Under the pieces are notes generated by a model. That model saw only the letters and a program-made list of their open reading frames with translations. It ran no database searches and was not told the DNA's origin. The position numbers and the translations under genes are program-made. 5,789 nucleotides of DNA, taken from NCBI GenBank assembly GCA_023269335.1, contig JAHFTM010000135.1, forward strand, positions 1 to 5,789, read 5' to 3'. Below are positions 1 to 4,925 of this stretch, piece by piece. The DNA comes from Chlamydiia bacterium (lineage in GTDB: Bacteria; Chlamydiota; Chlamydiia; Chlamydiales; FEN-1388). Numbering within the stretch: the stretch's first letter is position 1; each line of letters starts with the position of its first letter.

Positions 1-195
1 TTCTGCTGATACCACAAGCTCTTTTGTGCCATCAGCTCGTTTCACTATAGGTAGCGGTTCTACAAATTTCGGAATCTTGGTGCCATCGAGTACTTCCTGT
101 TTTATCTGCTGATTGGCATGGAGAGATATTGAGAGAAAGCCGAAGAAAAAAACAGCAGTTGCGATTTTCAGTTTTGAGATGTTATTGGTCATCAT
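1..195 (-). CDS. Exported multicopper-oxidase-like protein, N-terminal fragment (runs off left edge)
   Basis: Sixty-five codons are visible from an ATG at 195 (a second ATG follows at 192), and the reading frame stays open to base 1. Residues 1-28 form a convincing signal peptide: a basic n-region with two lysines, a hydrophobic core AVFFFGFLSISL, and a likely cleavage site after LHA (about residue 27). The mature start contains the stretch VLDGTKIPKFVEPLPIV, which closely resembles the opening of CotA-laccase and bilirubin-oxidase type multicopper oxidases, where a 'LDG..IPKFV.PLP' segment precedes the first cupredoxin domain. None of the copper-ligand HxH or HCH motifs lie inside the window, so the oxidase call rests on this N-terminal signature only. 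The start overlaps the end of the upstream 67-residue gene by 14 nt, which suggests translational coupling. The ribosome site is weak (AGAG about 4 nt upstream). If the call is right, the enzyme acts outside the inner membrane and oxidises a phenolic or metal substrate with O2. Confidence 0.62.
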   Translation of the reverse strand, partial: MMTNNISKLKIATAVFFFGFLSISLHANQQIKQEVLDGTKIPKFVEPLPIVKRADGTKELVVSAE

Positions 196-385
196 TTTTC
201 TCTTTTTGCTTGTTAGTGTTAGAACGTTTTCGAGGTCCTGGAGGTTTTGCACGGCGACATCGCGGACAAGCATAAATTTTCCCCAGATCTGTCGTTGCTG
301 TTATAGCTTGTGTGTTGGCTACATCTTGGCCTAGTGCCATGTGCAGCGTGAGTAAAAATGATTTGAGGCACACTATATTCATCAT
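182..385 (-). CDS. Small exported Cys-pair protein, 67 residues, unknown function
   Basis: I do not recognise a family. The gene is supported by a near-consensus Shine-Dalgarno TAAGGAG on the minus strand about 5-6 nt before the ATG at 385. It also sits 15 nt after the stop of the upstream gene and overlaps the downstream oxidase gene by 14 nt. The N-terminus (residues 1-27) looks like a signal peptide: a lysine at 8, a hydrophobic stretch SFLLTLHMALG, then small polar residues. The remainder holds one CPRC motif (residues 40-43) followed by a strongly basic, proline- and lysine-rich tail that ends in acidic residues. A CxxC pair in a small exported protein next to a multicopper oxidase could bind copper or carry out thiol chemistry, but that is inference from context. 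A second in-frame ATG directly follows the first, so the start is uncertain by one codon. Confidence 0.6.
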   Translation of the reverse strand: MMNIVCLKSFLLTLHMALGQDVANTQAITATTDLGKIYACPRCRRAKPPGPRKRSNTNKQKEKNDDQ

Positions 386-390
386 AAAAA

Positions 391-396
391 CTCCTT
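391..396 (-). promoter_or_regulatory. Strong ribosome binding site for the 67-residue gene
   Basis: The minus strand reads TAAGGAGTTTTTATG. The AAGGAG core lies 5 nt before the first ATG at 385. It is the best Shine-Dalgarno on this side of the window, and it is the main evidence that the short downstream frame is a real gene and not a chance frame. Confidence 0.75.
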
Positions 397-400
397 ATGA

Positions 401-817
401 TTACTTGTTTTTTTCATTTTTGCAGTGGCAAGGACAAGAGGATTCATTTTGGGCTTCGTTTTGCGAGGATTCTGGGAACAGCTGCCGGAGTAAATAATTT
501 ACTGCTATTGAATAAATAATTCCTAACAGGAGCGTCATAGTGCCAACCTGAGCAATGTTCCTTAAAGAAAAGTCTCCATTTCCATCACAAATGGAAATTC
601 CAAATAAGCATCTCAGAGCAACTACAGTAATGACGGTCATACTTGTAGTGATCAAGGCGCTCATAACACGAAGTTCTGGTCGCTCAGGAGGATTAATTCC
701 AAAATATCCGCCTAAATACCCACCAAGCGCACCTGCAGTTGGACACACAGGACATACCACAACAGCCACCAAAATAAATTTTGCTAACTGATAAACAATT
801 GTGTAATTCTGAGACAA
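401..817 (-). CDS. Small three-helix membrane protein with cysteine motifs, unknown function
   Basis: No family was recognised. The 138-residue frame has three clear hydrophobic segments at about residues 12-40, 51-75 and 90-113. The first contains CPVCP (residues 22-26) followed by a glycine-rich GGYLGGYFG run. The C-terminus after residue 115 is a hydrophilic tail ending in CPCHC (128-132) and a basic NEKNK-type end. Two proline-spaced cysteine clusters in such a small membrane protein suggest metal or thiol chemistry, fitting the multicopper-oxidase-like gene two positions downstream. The start is a TTG at 817 with no clear Shine-Dalgarno. No better ATG lies upstream in frame before a stop, and the next ATG is after the first helix, so TTG or a nearby GTG start is the most reasonable choice. 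It is the first gene of the leftward module; its promoter was not identified. Confidence 0.6.
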   Translation of the reverse strand: MSQNYTIVYQLAKFILVAVVVCPVCPTAGALGGYLGGYFGINPPERPELRVMSALITTSMTVITVVALRCLFGISICDGNGDFSLRNIAQVGTMTLLLGIIYSIAVNYLLRQLFPESSQNEAQNESSCPCHCKNEKNK

Positions 818-900
818 GAAAAAAATGCAATTTCTAAAAAACGAAAGCTGTGCTGAATGTTATTTAATAGTACTGAATAGTTTACTGGTATGGTGTTAGG

Positions 901-929
901 TTGACATTATTTTAAATAATGTGTATAAT
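901..929 (+). promoter_or_regulatory. Consensus sigma-70 promoter for the DoxX-like gene
   Basis: TTGACA at 901-906 and TATAAT at 924-929 are both perfect matches to the housekeeping consensus and are separated by exactly 17 bp. Transcription should begin near 936, giving a leader of about 30 nt. That leader carries an AGAGG ribosome site at 953-957, 7 nt before the ATG at 965. A consensus promoter this strong is uncommon and normally requires a repressor to be regulated; see the palindrome in the spacer. Confidence 0.85.
905..921. promoter_or_regulatory. Perfect 17-bp palindrome in the promoter spacer, candidate operator
   Basis: The sequence CATTATTTTAAATAATG is a perfect inverted repeat about a central T. 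It begins on the last two bases of the -35 box and ends two bases before the -10 box, where a bound dimer would block RNA polymerase. AT-rich symmetric sites of this kind are seen with Fur/PerR-like and other dimeric repressors, but no regulator gene is in the window and the match to any named box is loose. The 17-bp spacing argues against a MerR-type activator, which uses 19-20 bp. Confidence 0.4.
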
Positions 930-964
930 TTGTTTTTTTAATAAGTATACGTAGAGGTATAAAA

Positions 965-1372
965 ATGTTTAATATACGTAAAAGAGATCTAGCAAAGTGG
1001 CTATTACGGGTTGGTTTGGCTTTTGTATTTATGTATGCCACAGTTGAAATATATATACATCCAGATAATTTTTTGAAATATGTTCCAAAATTTGTTCTTC
1101 TATTTGTTCCGTTGGATTTATTTTTGCATAGTTTCGCTGTGGTTGAAGTAGCTTTGGCCGTTTGGTTAGTCTCGGGTTGGAAAGGTGAATATCCTGCTCT
1201 GCTGTCAGCCTTGATGATGGTAGGCATTGTTGTATTCAATATCGAATACTTTCACATTTTGTTTCGAAATGTCGCTATCGGCTTTGCTGGATTGGCATTA
1301 GTTGTGCTGGAGCTTACAAACATCAAAAAAATTCCAGAGAAAATTTTTGAGAGATTAACGGTTTTAAGTTAG
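965..1372 (+). CDS. DoxX-like four-helix membrane protein
   Basis: The 135-residue product has four predicted membrane segments at about residues 11-31, 43-70, 77-92 and 98-117, with a short basic N-terminus and a charged C-terminal tail. The order of motifs fits the DoxX-like superfamily: an early LRVGLAFVFMYA helix followed by IHPDNFLKYVP, a central helix ending in WLVSGWKGEYPALLSAL, and a final helix after HILFRNVAIGFAG. Such proteins are small inner-membrane subunits linked in various bacteria to redox or oxidative-stress functions, though most are uncharacterised. The gene stands alone under a consensus promoter and a good ribosome site (AGAGG at 953-957). It is divergent from the cysteine-rich/oxidase module, and its stop lies only 4 nt from the stop of the converging SLBB gene, leaving no room for a dedicated terminator. 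Confidence 0.65.
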   Translation: MFNIRKRDLAKWLLRVGLAFVFMYATVEIYIHPDNFLKYVPKFVLLFVPLDLFLHSFAVVEVALAVWLVSGWKGEYPALLSALMMVGIVVFNIEYFHILFRNVAIGFAGLALVVLELTNIKKIPEKIFERLTVLS

Positions 1373-1376
1373 AAAT

Positions 1377-1865
1377 TTATTTCTTGAAGGCGATAGTGAT
1401 TGTTTCGCCTTCTTTGAGCTTACGCCTTTTACGAAAGAATGCTTTGCTATCTGCACTATTTTGCAAATGAACTTTTTTTCGTAAATCTAAAAAAGTAGCT
1501 CCCTCTTCAAACGAAAGCAGCTCCTCCTTTTCAACAGCACCATTTACAAAAATAGAAAGGCTACCCTTTTTTGGCACAACCACCACTTGATCTTTTACAA
1601 GGCGCATATCGTAGGTGAGCTTTTGGGGATCTGCAAATTCAGTAAACGTAATGGATGCAAGTGCATCCGCAACTGTAGCTCCTGAGCATACTTGAACAAC
1701 TGTTTCTTCTTCTACTTCACCAATGACTCGAACACAAAGAGCATCACTTCGTTCTTTAGCATGTTTTGAGCGCTCAGAGAAAGTAATGGTGCCGATAGTG
1801 GCAAGAATAAGAAGCATTAAAACTACTACAGCACGTTCATGCAAAAGTAGGGCAGCATTTTGCAT
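1377..1865 (-). CDS. Membrane-anchored protein with two SLBB-like domains
   Basis: The 162-residue product starts at the ATG at 1865, chosen because GAAGG lies 5 nt upstream on the minus strand. The frame is open further upstream to an ATG at 2015, but that would overlap the birA end by 80 nt. Residues 11-28 form one membrane helix, so the rest is probably extracytoplasmic. Two repeats follow. The first (about 44-98) runs from VRVIGEVEEETVVQV through SGATVADAL to LVKDQVVVVP. The second (about 103-160) runs from LSIFVNGAVEKEELLSF through EGATFLDLRKKV to LKEGETITI. The pattern (beta strand, G-x-V, 'G-x-T-v-x-D', later 'l-x-D/E-G-x-x-v-x-V') is typical of SLBB domains in ComEA and polysaccharide-export proteins, which bind ligands such as glycans or DNA at the surface. 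Function here is unknown. It sits 70 nt downstream of birA in the same direction. Confidence 0.6.
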   Translation of the reverse strand: MQNAALLLHERAVVVLMLLILATIGTITFSERSKHAKERSDALCVRVIGEVEEETVVQVCSGATVADALASITFTEFADPQKLTYDMRLVKDQVVVVPKKGSLSIFVNGAVEKEELLSFEEGATFLDLRKKVHLQNSADSKAFFRKRRKLKEGETITIAFKK

Positions 1866-1870
1866 ATAAA

Positions 1871-1875
1871 CCTTC
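1871..1875 (-). promoter_or_regulatory. Ribosome binding site that sets the start of the SLBB-like gene
   Basis: The minus strand reads GAAGG, then TTTAT, then ATG at 1865. The good match and the 5-nt spacing favour this internal ATG over the upstream in-frame ATGs at 2015 and 2006, which lie inside birA and would add about 50 residues of unlikely sequence. Confidence 0.6.
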
Positions 1876-1935
1876 AGCGAATTGGAGAATGGAAAAAATG
1901 ATAGGGACAGGATGAATAATTGAACAGATTTCTTT

Positions 1936-2676
1936 TCAGAGAAAAAGATCTCCTGAATGCGCTGTATAGACCGTCCCGTCAGCAAGAAGGAGAGTAAGCG
2001 AGCCATCCTGTTCAATGCGCATAATTTTTCCTTTCAACTCTTTTCCATGGTCAACGATAGAAATCTCTTTTGCCAGCATCCAATCGATTCTTTGTAACCA
2101 TTCATTTTCTAAAGACTGAACACCCTCTTGTTTTGCCTTTTGCCACAAAAGCACAAACTCCTTTACGATTTCATCCTGAAGGGTTTTGAGAGAGATAATG
2201 TTGCCAGTTTCTATGAGCATCGATGTGGCTGCTTTAGGGATGTTAACAAGATCATCTTGTGTCATATTCACATTCAAGCCTATGCCAAGAATGATAAAAG
2301 TATCTGTGCTATCAAGTTCTTTTTCTGCTTCAGTAAGGATGCCGCTAATCTTTTTACCTTCTATCAAAAGATCATTCGGCCATTTGATCTCTGCTTCAAT
2401 GGAATATCTTTTTAACACATGAACGAGGCAAAGCGCTGCTATTTGCGAAAAAAAAAGTGGTGAAAATATGGCAATTGTATCTTCAAAAAAGGCAAAAGAA
2501 AGAGAGATGTTTTTGCCTTTTGGTGAGATCCAGGAGCGCAAATGACGGCCTCTTCCTTGAGTCTGTTCATCAGCGGTGATGATGGCAAGTGTATCTTTTG
2601 CAAAGTCGCCTTTATGCCTTTTTGGCCAGCTATTTGTAGAATCTACAGAGCTGAAATGGTAGTATGTAATTCTCAT
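1936..2676 (-). CDS. birA: Biotin--[acetyl-CoA carboxylase] ligase (class I, no DNA-binding domain)
   Basis: This enzyme activates biotin with ATP and attaches it to the lysine of the biotin carboxyl carrier protein of acetyl-CoA carboxylase, in the cytoplasm. The 246-residue product begins almost directly with SSVDSTNSW (9-17), so it lacks the N-terminal helix-turn-helix of E. coli BirA and should be enzymatic only. The ATP/biotin loop is GRGRHLRSW (41-49), followed by SPKGKNISLS. The KWPNDL motif is at 98-103, and the catalytic-site lysine equivalent lies in GKKISGIL (107-114). GIGLNVN is at 131-137, and the small C-terminal SH3-like domain covers roughly 203-246. One oddity is that the consensus GRGRxGR loop has leucine where glycine is usual (residue 46). 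The gene starts 16 bp from the divergent rodA and no strong ribosome site precedes it. An SLBB-like gene follows on the same strand. Confidence 0.93.
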   Translation of the reverse strand: MRITYYHFSSVDSTNSWPKRHKGDFAKDTLAIITADEQTQGRGRHLRSWISPKGKNISLSFAFFEDTIAIFSPLFFSQIAALCLVHVLKRYSIEAEIKWPNDLLIEGKKISGILTEAEKELDSTDTFIILGIGLNVNMTQDDLVNIPKAATSMLIETGNIISLKTLQDEIVKEFVLLWQKAKQEGVQSLENEWLQRIDWMLAKEISIVDHGKELKGKIMRIEQDGSLTLLLADGTVYTAHSGDLFL

Positions 2677-2692
2677 ATATGTTTCACAAAAA

Positions 2693-3856
2693 ATGGTTTA
2701 CATGTTCAGTGTGCGTTTTTTAAGCCGTATTGATATACGGGTTGTGTTTATCATCTTTCTCTTGATGGGCATAAGCTTGATCACTATTTCTTCTTACTCA
2801 TCGTGTACTCTTGGTGACTTAAGGTTGGATCATGGTGCTGATACCTCATCTTTTATGACCTCAATGGTGCGCTCGCAAATCAAATGGTTTTTCATCGGCT
2901 GGGGACTATTTTTTCTCTTTTCGGGATTTGATTACAACAAACTCCGCGAATATGCTTGGGTAATTTATGCCATTAGCATCATCGCCCTCATTGGACTGTT
3001 CTTTACTGACCCCATTCAAAGGGTGCAGCGTTGGTATCGTTTACCCTTCATTCAGTTCAACATACAGCCTTCAGAACTTGCCAAACTTGCTATGATCATT
3101 GCGATGAGCTGGTTTTTGGAGAAAAGAGCTAACTCATCGCGCTCATTTGCTACCACATGTGGGGCACTTTTAATTGCAGGGCTCCCTTTTCTTTTGATTC
3201 TCAAACAGCCAGATCTTGGTACTGCTCTTGTACTGTATCCCATGGCTTTAGTCATGTGCTATTTTGGCGATATTCACCCTTCAGTAATGCGGCTGTTTCT
3301 TTTTATAGGTGCTGTAGCTTTTGCTCTAGTGTTTATCATCTTCAGTGGCATGGTCTCACATGAAAATGCAAGGCCCTATGCATATACATTTTTGAAAGAA
3401 TACCAGTATGAACGCTTAAATCCTAATACACACCACCAAAAAGCTGCCATCACTTCCATTGCAGTTGGCGGCATTCATGGTGTTGGTTGGAAAAATAGCG
3501 AGTATGCAAGGGGCGGATCATTGCCTGCTCCCTATACTGATTCGGTCTTTTCTGCCTTTGGTGAAGAATTTGGTTTTATCGGACTCATTTTATTGCTCGT
3601 TCTTTTTTATGCCTTGATCTATTGTAGCTTTCAGGTAACTGTTGTTGCAAAAGATCCTTTTGGTAGATTGCTTGCTAGTGGCATTGCAGTCTTTTTAGCA
3701 ATGCACGTGCTGATTAACATTGGTATGATGTGTGGCTGGCTGCCAATCACTGGAGTGCCTCTGGTTCTAGTAAGTTATGGTGGCTCGCACGTCGTCAGCA
3801 CCATGATTGCCATTGGAATTTTGCAAAGTATTTATAGCAGAAGGTTTATGTTTTGA
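2693..3856 (+). CDS. rodA: RodA-type SEDS peptidoglycan glycosyltransferase
   Basis: RodA polymerises lipid II into glycan strands with a partner class B PBP in the elongasome. In chlamydiae, which lack FtsZ, the MreB/RodA machinery serves division. The 387-residue polytopic protein has about ten membrane segments. SEDS signatures are in order: RWYRLP (113-118) then QPSELAK (125-131), KQPDLGTA (171-178), the long extracellular loop with QYERLNPNTHHQKAA (238-252) and GGIHGVGW (259-266), LPAPYTDSVFSAFGEEFGFIG (277-297) carrying the presumed catalytic Asp283, and the final GWLPITGVPLVLVSYGGS (348-365). The Asp equivalence is from family knowledge. RodA is preferred over FtsW because of the birA neighbourhood and the single-domain length, but FtsW cannot be excluded. 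The start is uncertain between ATG 2693 and ATG 2702, as neither has a clear ribosome site. It is the first gene of a three-gene plus-strand operon. Confidence 0.9.
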   Translation: MVYMFSVRFLSRIDIRVVFIIFLLMGISLITISSYSSCTLGDLRLDHGADTSSFMTSMVRSQIKWFFIGWGLFFLFSGFDYNKLREYAWVIYAISIIALIGLFFTDPIQRVQRWYRLPFIQFNIQPSELAKLAMIIAMSWFLEKRANSSRSFATTCGALLIAGLPFLLILKQPDLGTALVLYPMALVMCYFGDIHPSVMRLFLFIGAVAFALVFIIFSGMVSHENARPYAYTFLKEYQYERLNPNTHHQKAAITSIAVGGIHGVGWKNSEYARGGSLPAPYTDSVFSAFGEEFGFIGLILLLVLFYALIYCSFQVTVVAKDPFGRLLASGIAVFLAMHVLINIGMMCGWLPITGVPLVLVSYGGSHVVSTMIAIGILQSIYSRRFMF

Positions 3857-4329
3857 TGAGTACTCATTTTCTCTTTCAGCCCGGTGAGTGGCTTGGCACA
3901 GGTCAGGTGAGTTTTAGTATGAGTCCAGATGTTCTTCACTTCCGTACAAAATGGGTGGTGAGAGAGGGCGAAAATAGTAGCTTTCAATGCACACAGATAG
4001 TTGAAATTGTAGGTGGTGATCGTATAGTCAACGACTTTGCAATAAAACCACAAGATAGTAGTGCGTTTGAGATTGTTCTTGAAAACGAACTGCTGGGCAC
4101 TTTTAGCGGGACAGGTGTTATTGAAGAGCGCACCATAGCGTGGGAGTTTCGTGAGAAGGGAGCGTTTGAAGGTTATGAGGTATACAGACGCACTGATGAT
4201 ACAGAGTATACCATGCATGCCGAATACCTCTCATCTGATCAAATGCGCACGATGATTCGCGGTAGAATTTGGAAAAGAGTAGCTCAATTCGCCGAAGATA
4301 GCGCGCAAGAAGAGGCAGTTGATGAATAA
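3856..4329 (+). CDS. Hypothetical cytoplasmic beta-rich protein, 157 residues
   Basis: I do not recognise a named family. The ATG at 3856 overlaps the rodA stop by one base (TGATG), so translation is coupled. An AGAAGG ribosome site lies at 3839-3844, 11 nt before the ATG; a TTG at 3853 is 8 nt away and is an alternative start. There is no signal peptide or membrane helix. The sequence alternates short strands: PGEWLGTGQVSFS (9-21), VLHFRTKWVV (26-35), SFQCTQIVEIVG (42-53), FEIVLENELLGTFSGTGVI (71-89), RTIAWEFREK (92-101), FEGYEVYRRTDDTEYTMHAEYLS (104-126). The 'GxWxGxGxVxF' opening and the succession of amphipathic strands suggest a lipocalin- or FABP-like barrel, by inference only. The C-terminus is acidic (AEDSAQEEAVDE). 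Its place between rodA and a lipoprotein gene suggests a role in envelope assembly. Confidence 0.8.
   Translation: MSTHFLFQPGEWLGTGQVSFSMSPDVLHFRTKWVVREGENSSFQCTQIVEIVGGDRIVNDFAIKPQDSSAFEIVLENELLGTFSGTGVIEERTIAWEFREKGAFEGYEVYRRTDDTEYTMHAEYLSSDQMRTMIRGRIWKRVAQFAEDSAQEEAVDE
4311..4315 (+). promoter_or_regulatory. Ribosome binding site for the lipoprotein gene, inside the upstream gene
   Basis: AGAGG lies 6 nt before the ATG at 4322 and within the last codons of the 157-residue gene. It favours that ATG over the TTG one codon upstream, and supports translational coupling. Confidence 0.6.
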
Positions 4330-4636
4330 GATGATCTGTTTGTTACTCGGTGTGCTCTGTACTGGCTGCGCATCAGGTGCCATGATGACGAGCCAAAACT
4401 ATCAGGAAATGTGCATTGGTCAAAAAGCAGGTGATCTTGAAGCCAAGTATGGTGAGCCTTATGAAGTACGGAAGCTTTCAGATGGGCATGAGGAATATAT
4501 TTATTTGGAGCACGTTCCTGTTACTCGTACAAGCGAAGTTGTGAAGGAGTATATCTTTGTCATTTCAAATGGTCAAATCGTCAACAAAAAAATGAACGAA
4601 GCTCGCAGTTCAAGTCACCAATTCACCACTCACTAA
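4322..4636 (+). CDS. Small BamE/SmpA-like lipoprotein
   Basis: The 104-residue product overlaps the upstream gene by 8 nt and has a well placed AGAGG site. Residues 1-15 are a short lipoprotein signal (MNKMICLLLGVL) with a lipobox-like CTG-C ending at Cys16; cysteine at the -3 position is unusual, but the rest fits. The mature part contains CIGQKAGDLEAKYGEPYEVRKL (31-52), then DGHEEYIYLEH (54-64) and EYIFVISNGQIVNKK (76-90). This is the 'G-x-s-x-x-d-v-x-x-x-x-G-x-P / G-x-x-x-w-x-Y / F-x-x-G-x-v' layout of small SmpA/OmlA (BamE-like) domains, which attach to the outer membrane or to envelope complexes. Whether it belongs to the Bam machinery cannot be told from sequence. It is the last gene of the rodA operon; a large hairpin starts 2 nt after its stop. 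Confidence 0.72.
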   Translation: MNKMICLLLGVLCTGCASGAMMTSQNYQEMCIGQKAGDLEAKYGEPYEVRKLSDGHEEYIYLEHVPVTRTSEVVKEYIFVISNGQIVNKKMNEARSSSHQFTTH

Positions 4637-4637
4637 A

Positions 4638-4805
4638 AACCTGAATTTTGGGTTTATTTGCCTGATATTCAGATTCTTTCGAACATCTTTTTGTCTTTTC
4701 ACCTTGGCAAGATGCTCGTCCCGATATTGCTGGCGCCTCCAAAGAGCAAAAATATGCTCGAAAGCTCTCTGAATCTTATAGACAACTAAACCCAAAACTC
4801 AGGTT
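4638..4805. repeat. 168-nt imperfect palindrome: candidate structured small RNA or palindromic element
   Basis: The outer arms 4638-4656 and 4787-4805 are 19 nt each and complementary except for one position, which is a wobble pair in one transcript. Pairing continues inward: 4667-4673 with 4768-4774 (7 bp), 4677-4682 with 4758-4763 (6 bp), 4684-4686 with 4754-4756 (3 bp), 4688-4693 with 4747-4752 (6 bp) and 4694-4698 with 4741-4745 (5 bp), plus a possible weak apical stem at 4704-4710/4727-4733. That is at least 46 base pairs separated by small loops, including one 10/12-nt bubble next to the outer stem. Read on the minus strand, the 3' arm runs into TTTTT (4639-4635), as at an intrinsic terminator, and a TATAAA box lies just upstream (4825-4820). 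Size (about 175 nt) and a long helix with a bubble recall 6S RNA, but no conserved 6S sequence was identified. A MITE-type relic is the main alternative. Confidence 0.5.
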
Positions 4806-4819
4806 AAGAGAAATAACAC

Positions 4820-4847
4820 TTTATAAGTTGCGTGCATCTGGAATGAA
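4820..4847 (-). promoter_or_regulatory. Weak candidate promoter for a minus-strand RNA from the palindrome
   Basis: On the minus strand TATAAA (4825-4820) matches five of six -10 bases. A poor -35 (TTCATT at 4847-4842, three of six) lies 16 bp upstream. Transcription would start near 4813, just before the palindrome. The -35 is weak enough that this is only a suggestion. Confidence 0.2.
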
Positions 4848-4897
4848 ATCGCGAAATTCACACCAGAATTAGAAATTTCTGGCTGATTGAAGAAATA

Positions 4898-4925
4898 GGG
4901 GGCTTTTAGAGCCCCCACTTTTTTT
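4898..4925. terminator. Intrinsic terminator between the converging rodA and fusA-rpsJ operons
   Basis: The arms GGGGGCT (4898-4904) and AGCCCCC (4910-4916) form a perfect 7-bp GC-rich stem with a 5-nt loop. On the plus strand it is followed by AC and seven T (4919-4925), an excellent terminator for the rodA operon. On the minus strand it is followed by TATTTCTT, a poorer U-tract, but the stem begins 7 nt after the rpsJ stop, so it probably serves both directions. The plus-strand T-run overlaps the rpsJ stop codon. Confidence 0.85.

Noticed and set aside
555..791. Plus-strand frame of 78 codons opposite the three-helix membrane protein.
   Set aside because: It is antisense to a frame with clear hydrophobic segments; the translation has no motif and the ATG has no convincing ribosome site.
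1866..2015. Upstream extension of the SLBB-like gene to the ATG at 2015.
   Set aside because: It would overlap birA by 80 nt and add about 50 residues without family resemblance; the ATG at 1865 has a good ribosome site.
2635..2647. Perfect 13-bp palindrome TGTAGAATCTACA upstream of rodA.
   Set aside because: It lies in the codons of the conserved VDSTNS motif of birA, so protein constraint explains it; no promoter with suitable spacing overlaps it.
3832..4218. Minus-strand frame of 128 codons opposite the 157-residue gene.
   Set aside because: It is antisense to a gene coupled to rodA by overlap, has no ribosome site of note and no recognisable domain.
4610..4795. Minus-strand frame of 61 codons overlapping the lipoprotein gene end and the hairpin.
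   Set aside because: It reads through the palindrome, has no recognisable motif and no clear ribosome site; most likely a shadow of the structured element.
4666..4872. Open plus-strand frame of about 68 codons inside the palindrome region, whose translation looks protein-like (SPWQDARPDIAGASKEQ).
   Set aside because: It has no start codon near its beginning and no ribosome site, and it overlaps the hairpin arms. It might be a decayed gene fragment, but the evidence is insufficient.
4863..4882. Small inverted repeat CCAGAA...TTCTGG.
   Set aside because: Only six AT/GC pairs with no T-run after it on the plus strand; the strong terminator at 4898-4925 is close by and explains termination.
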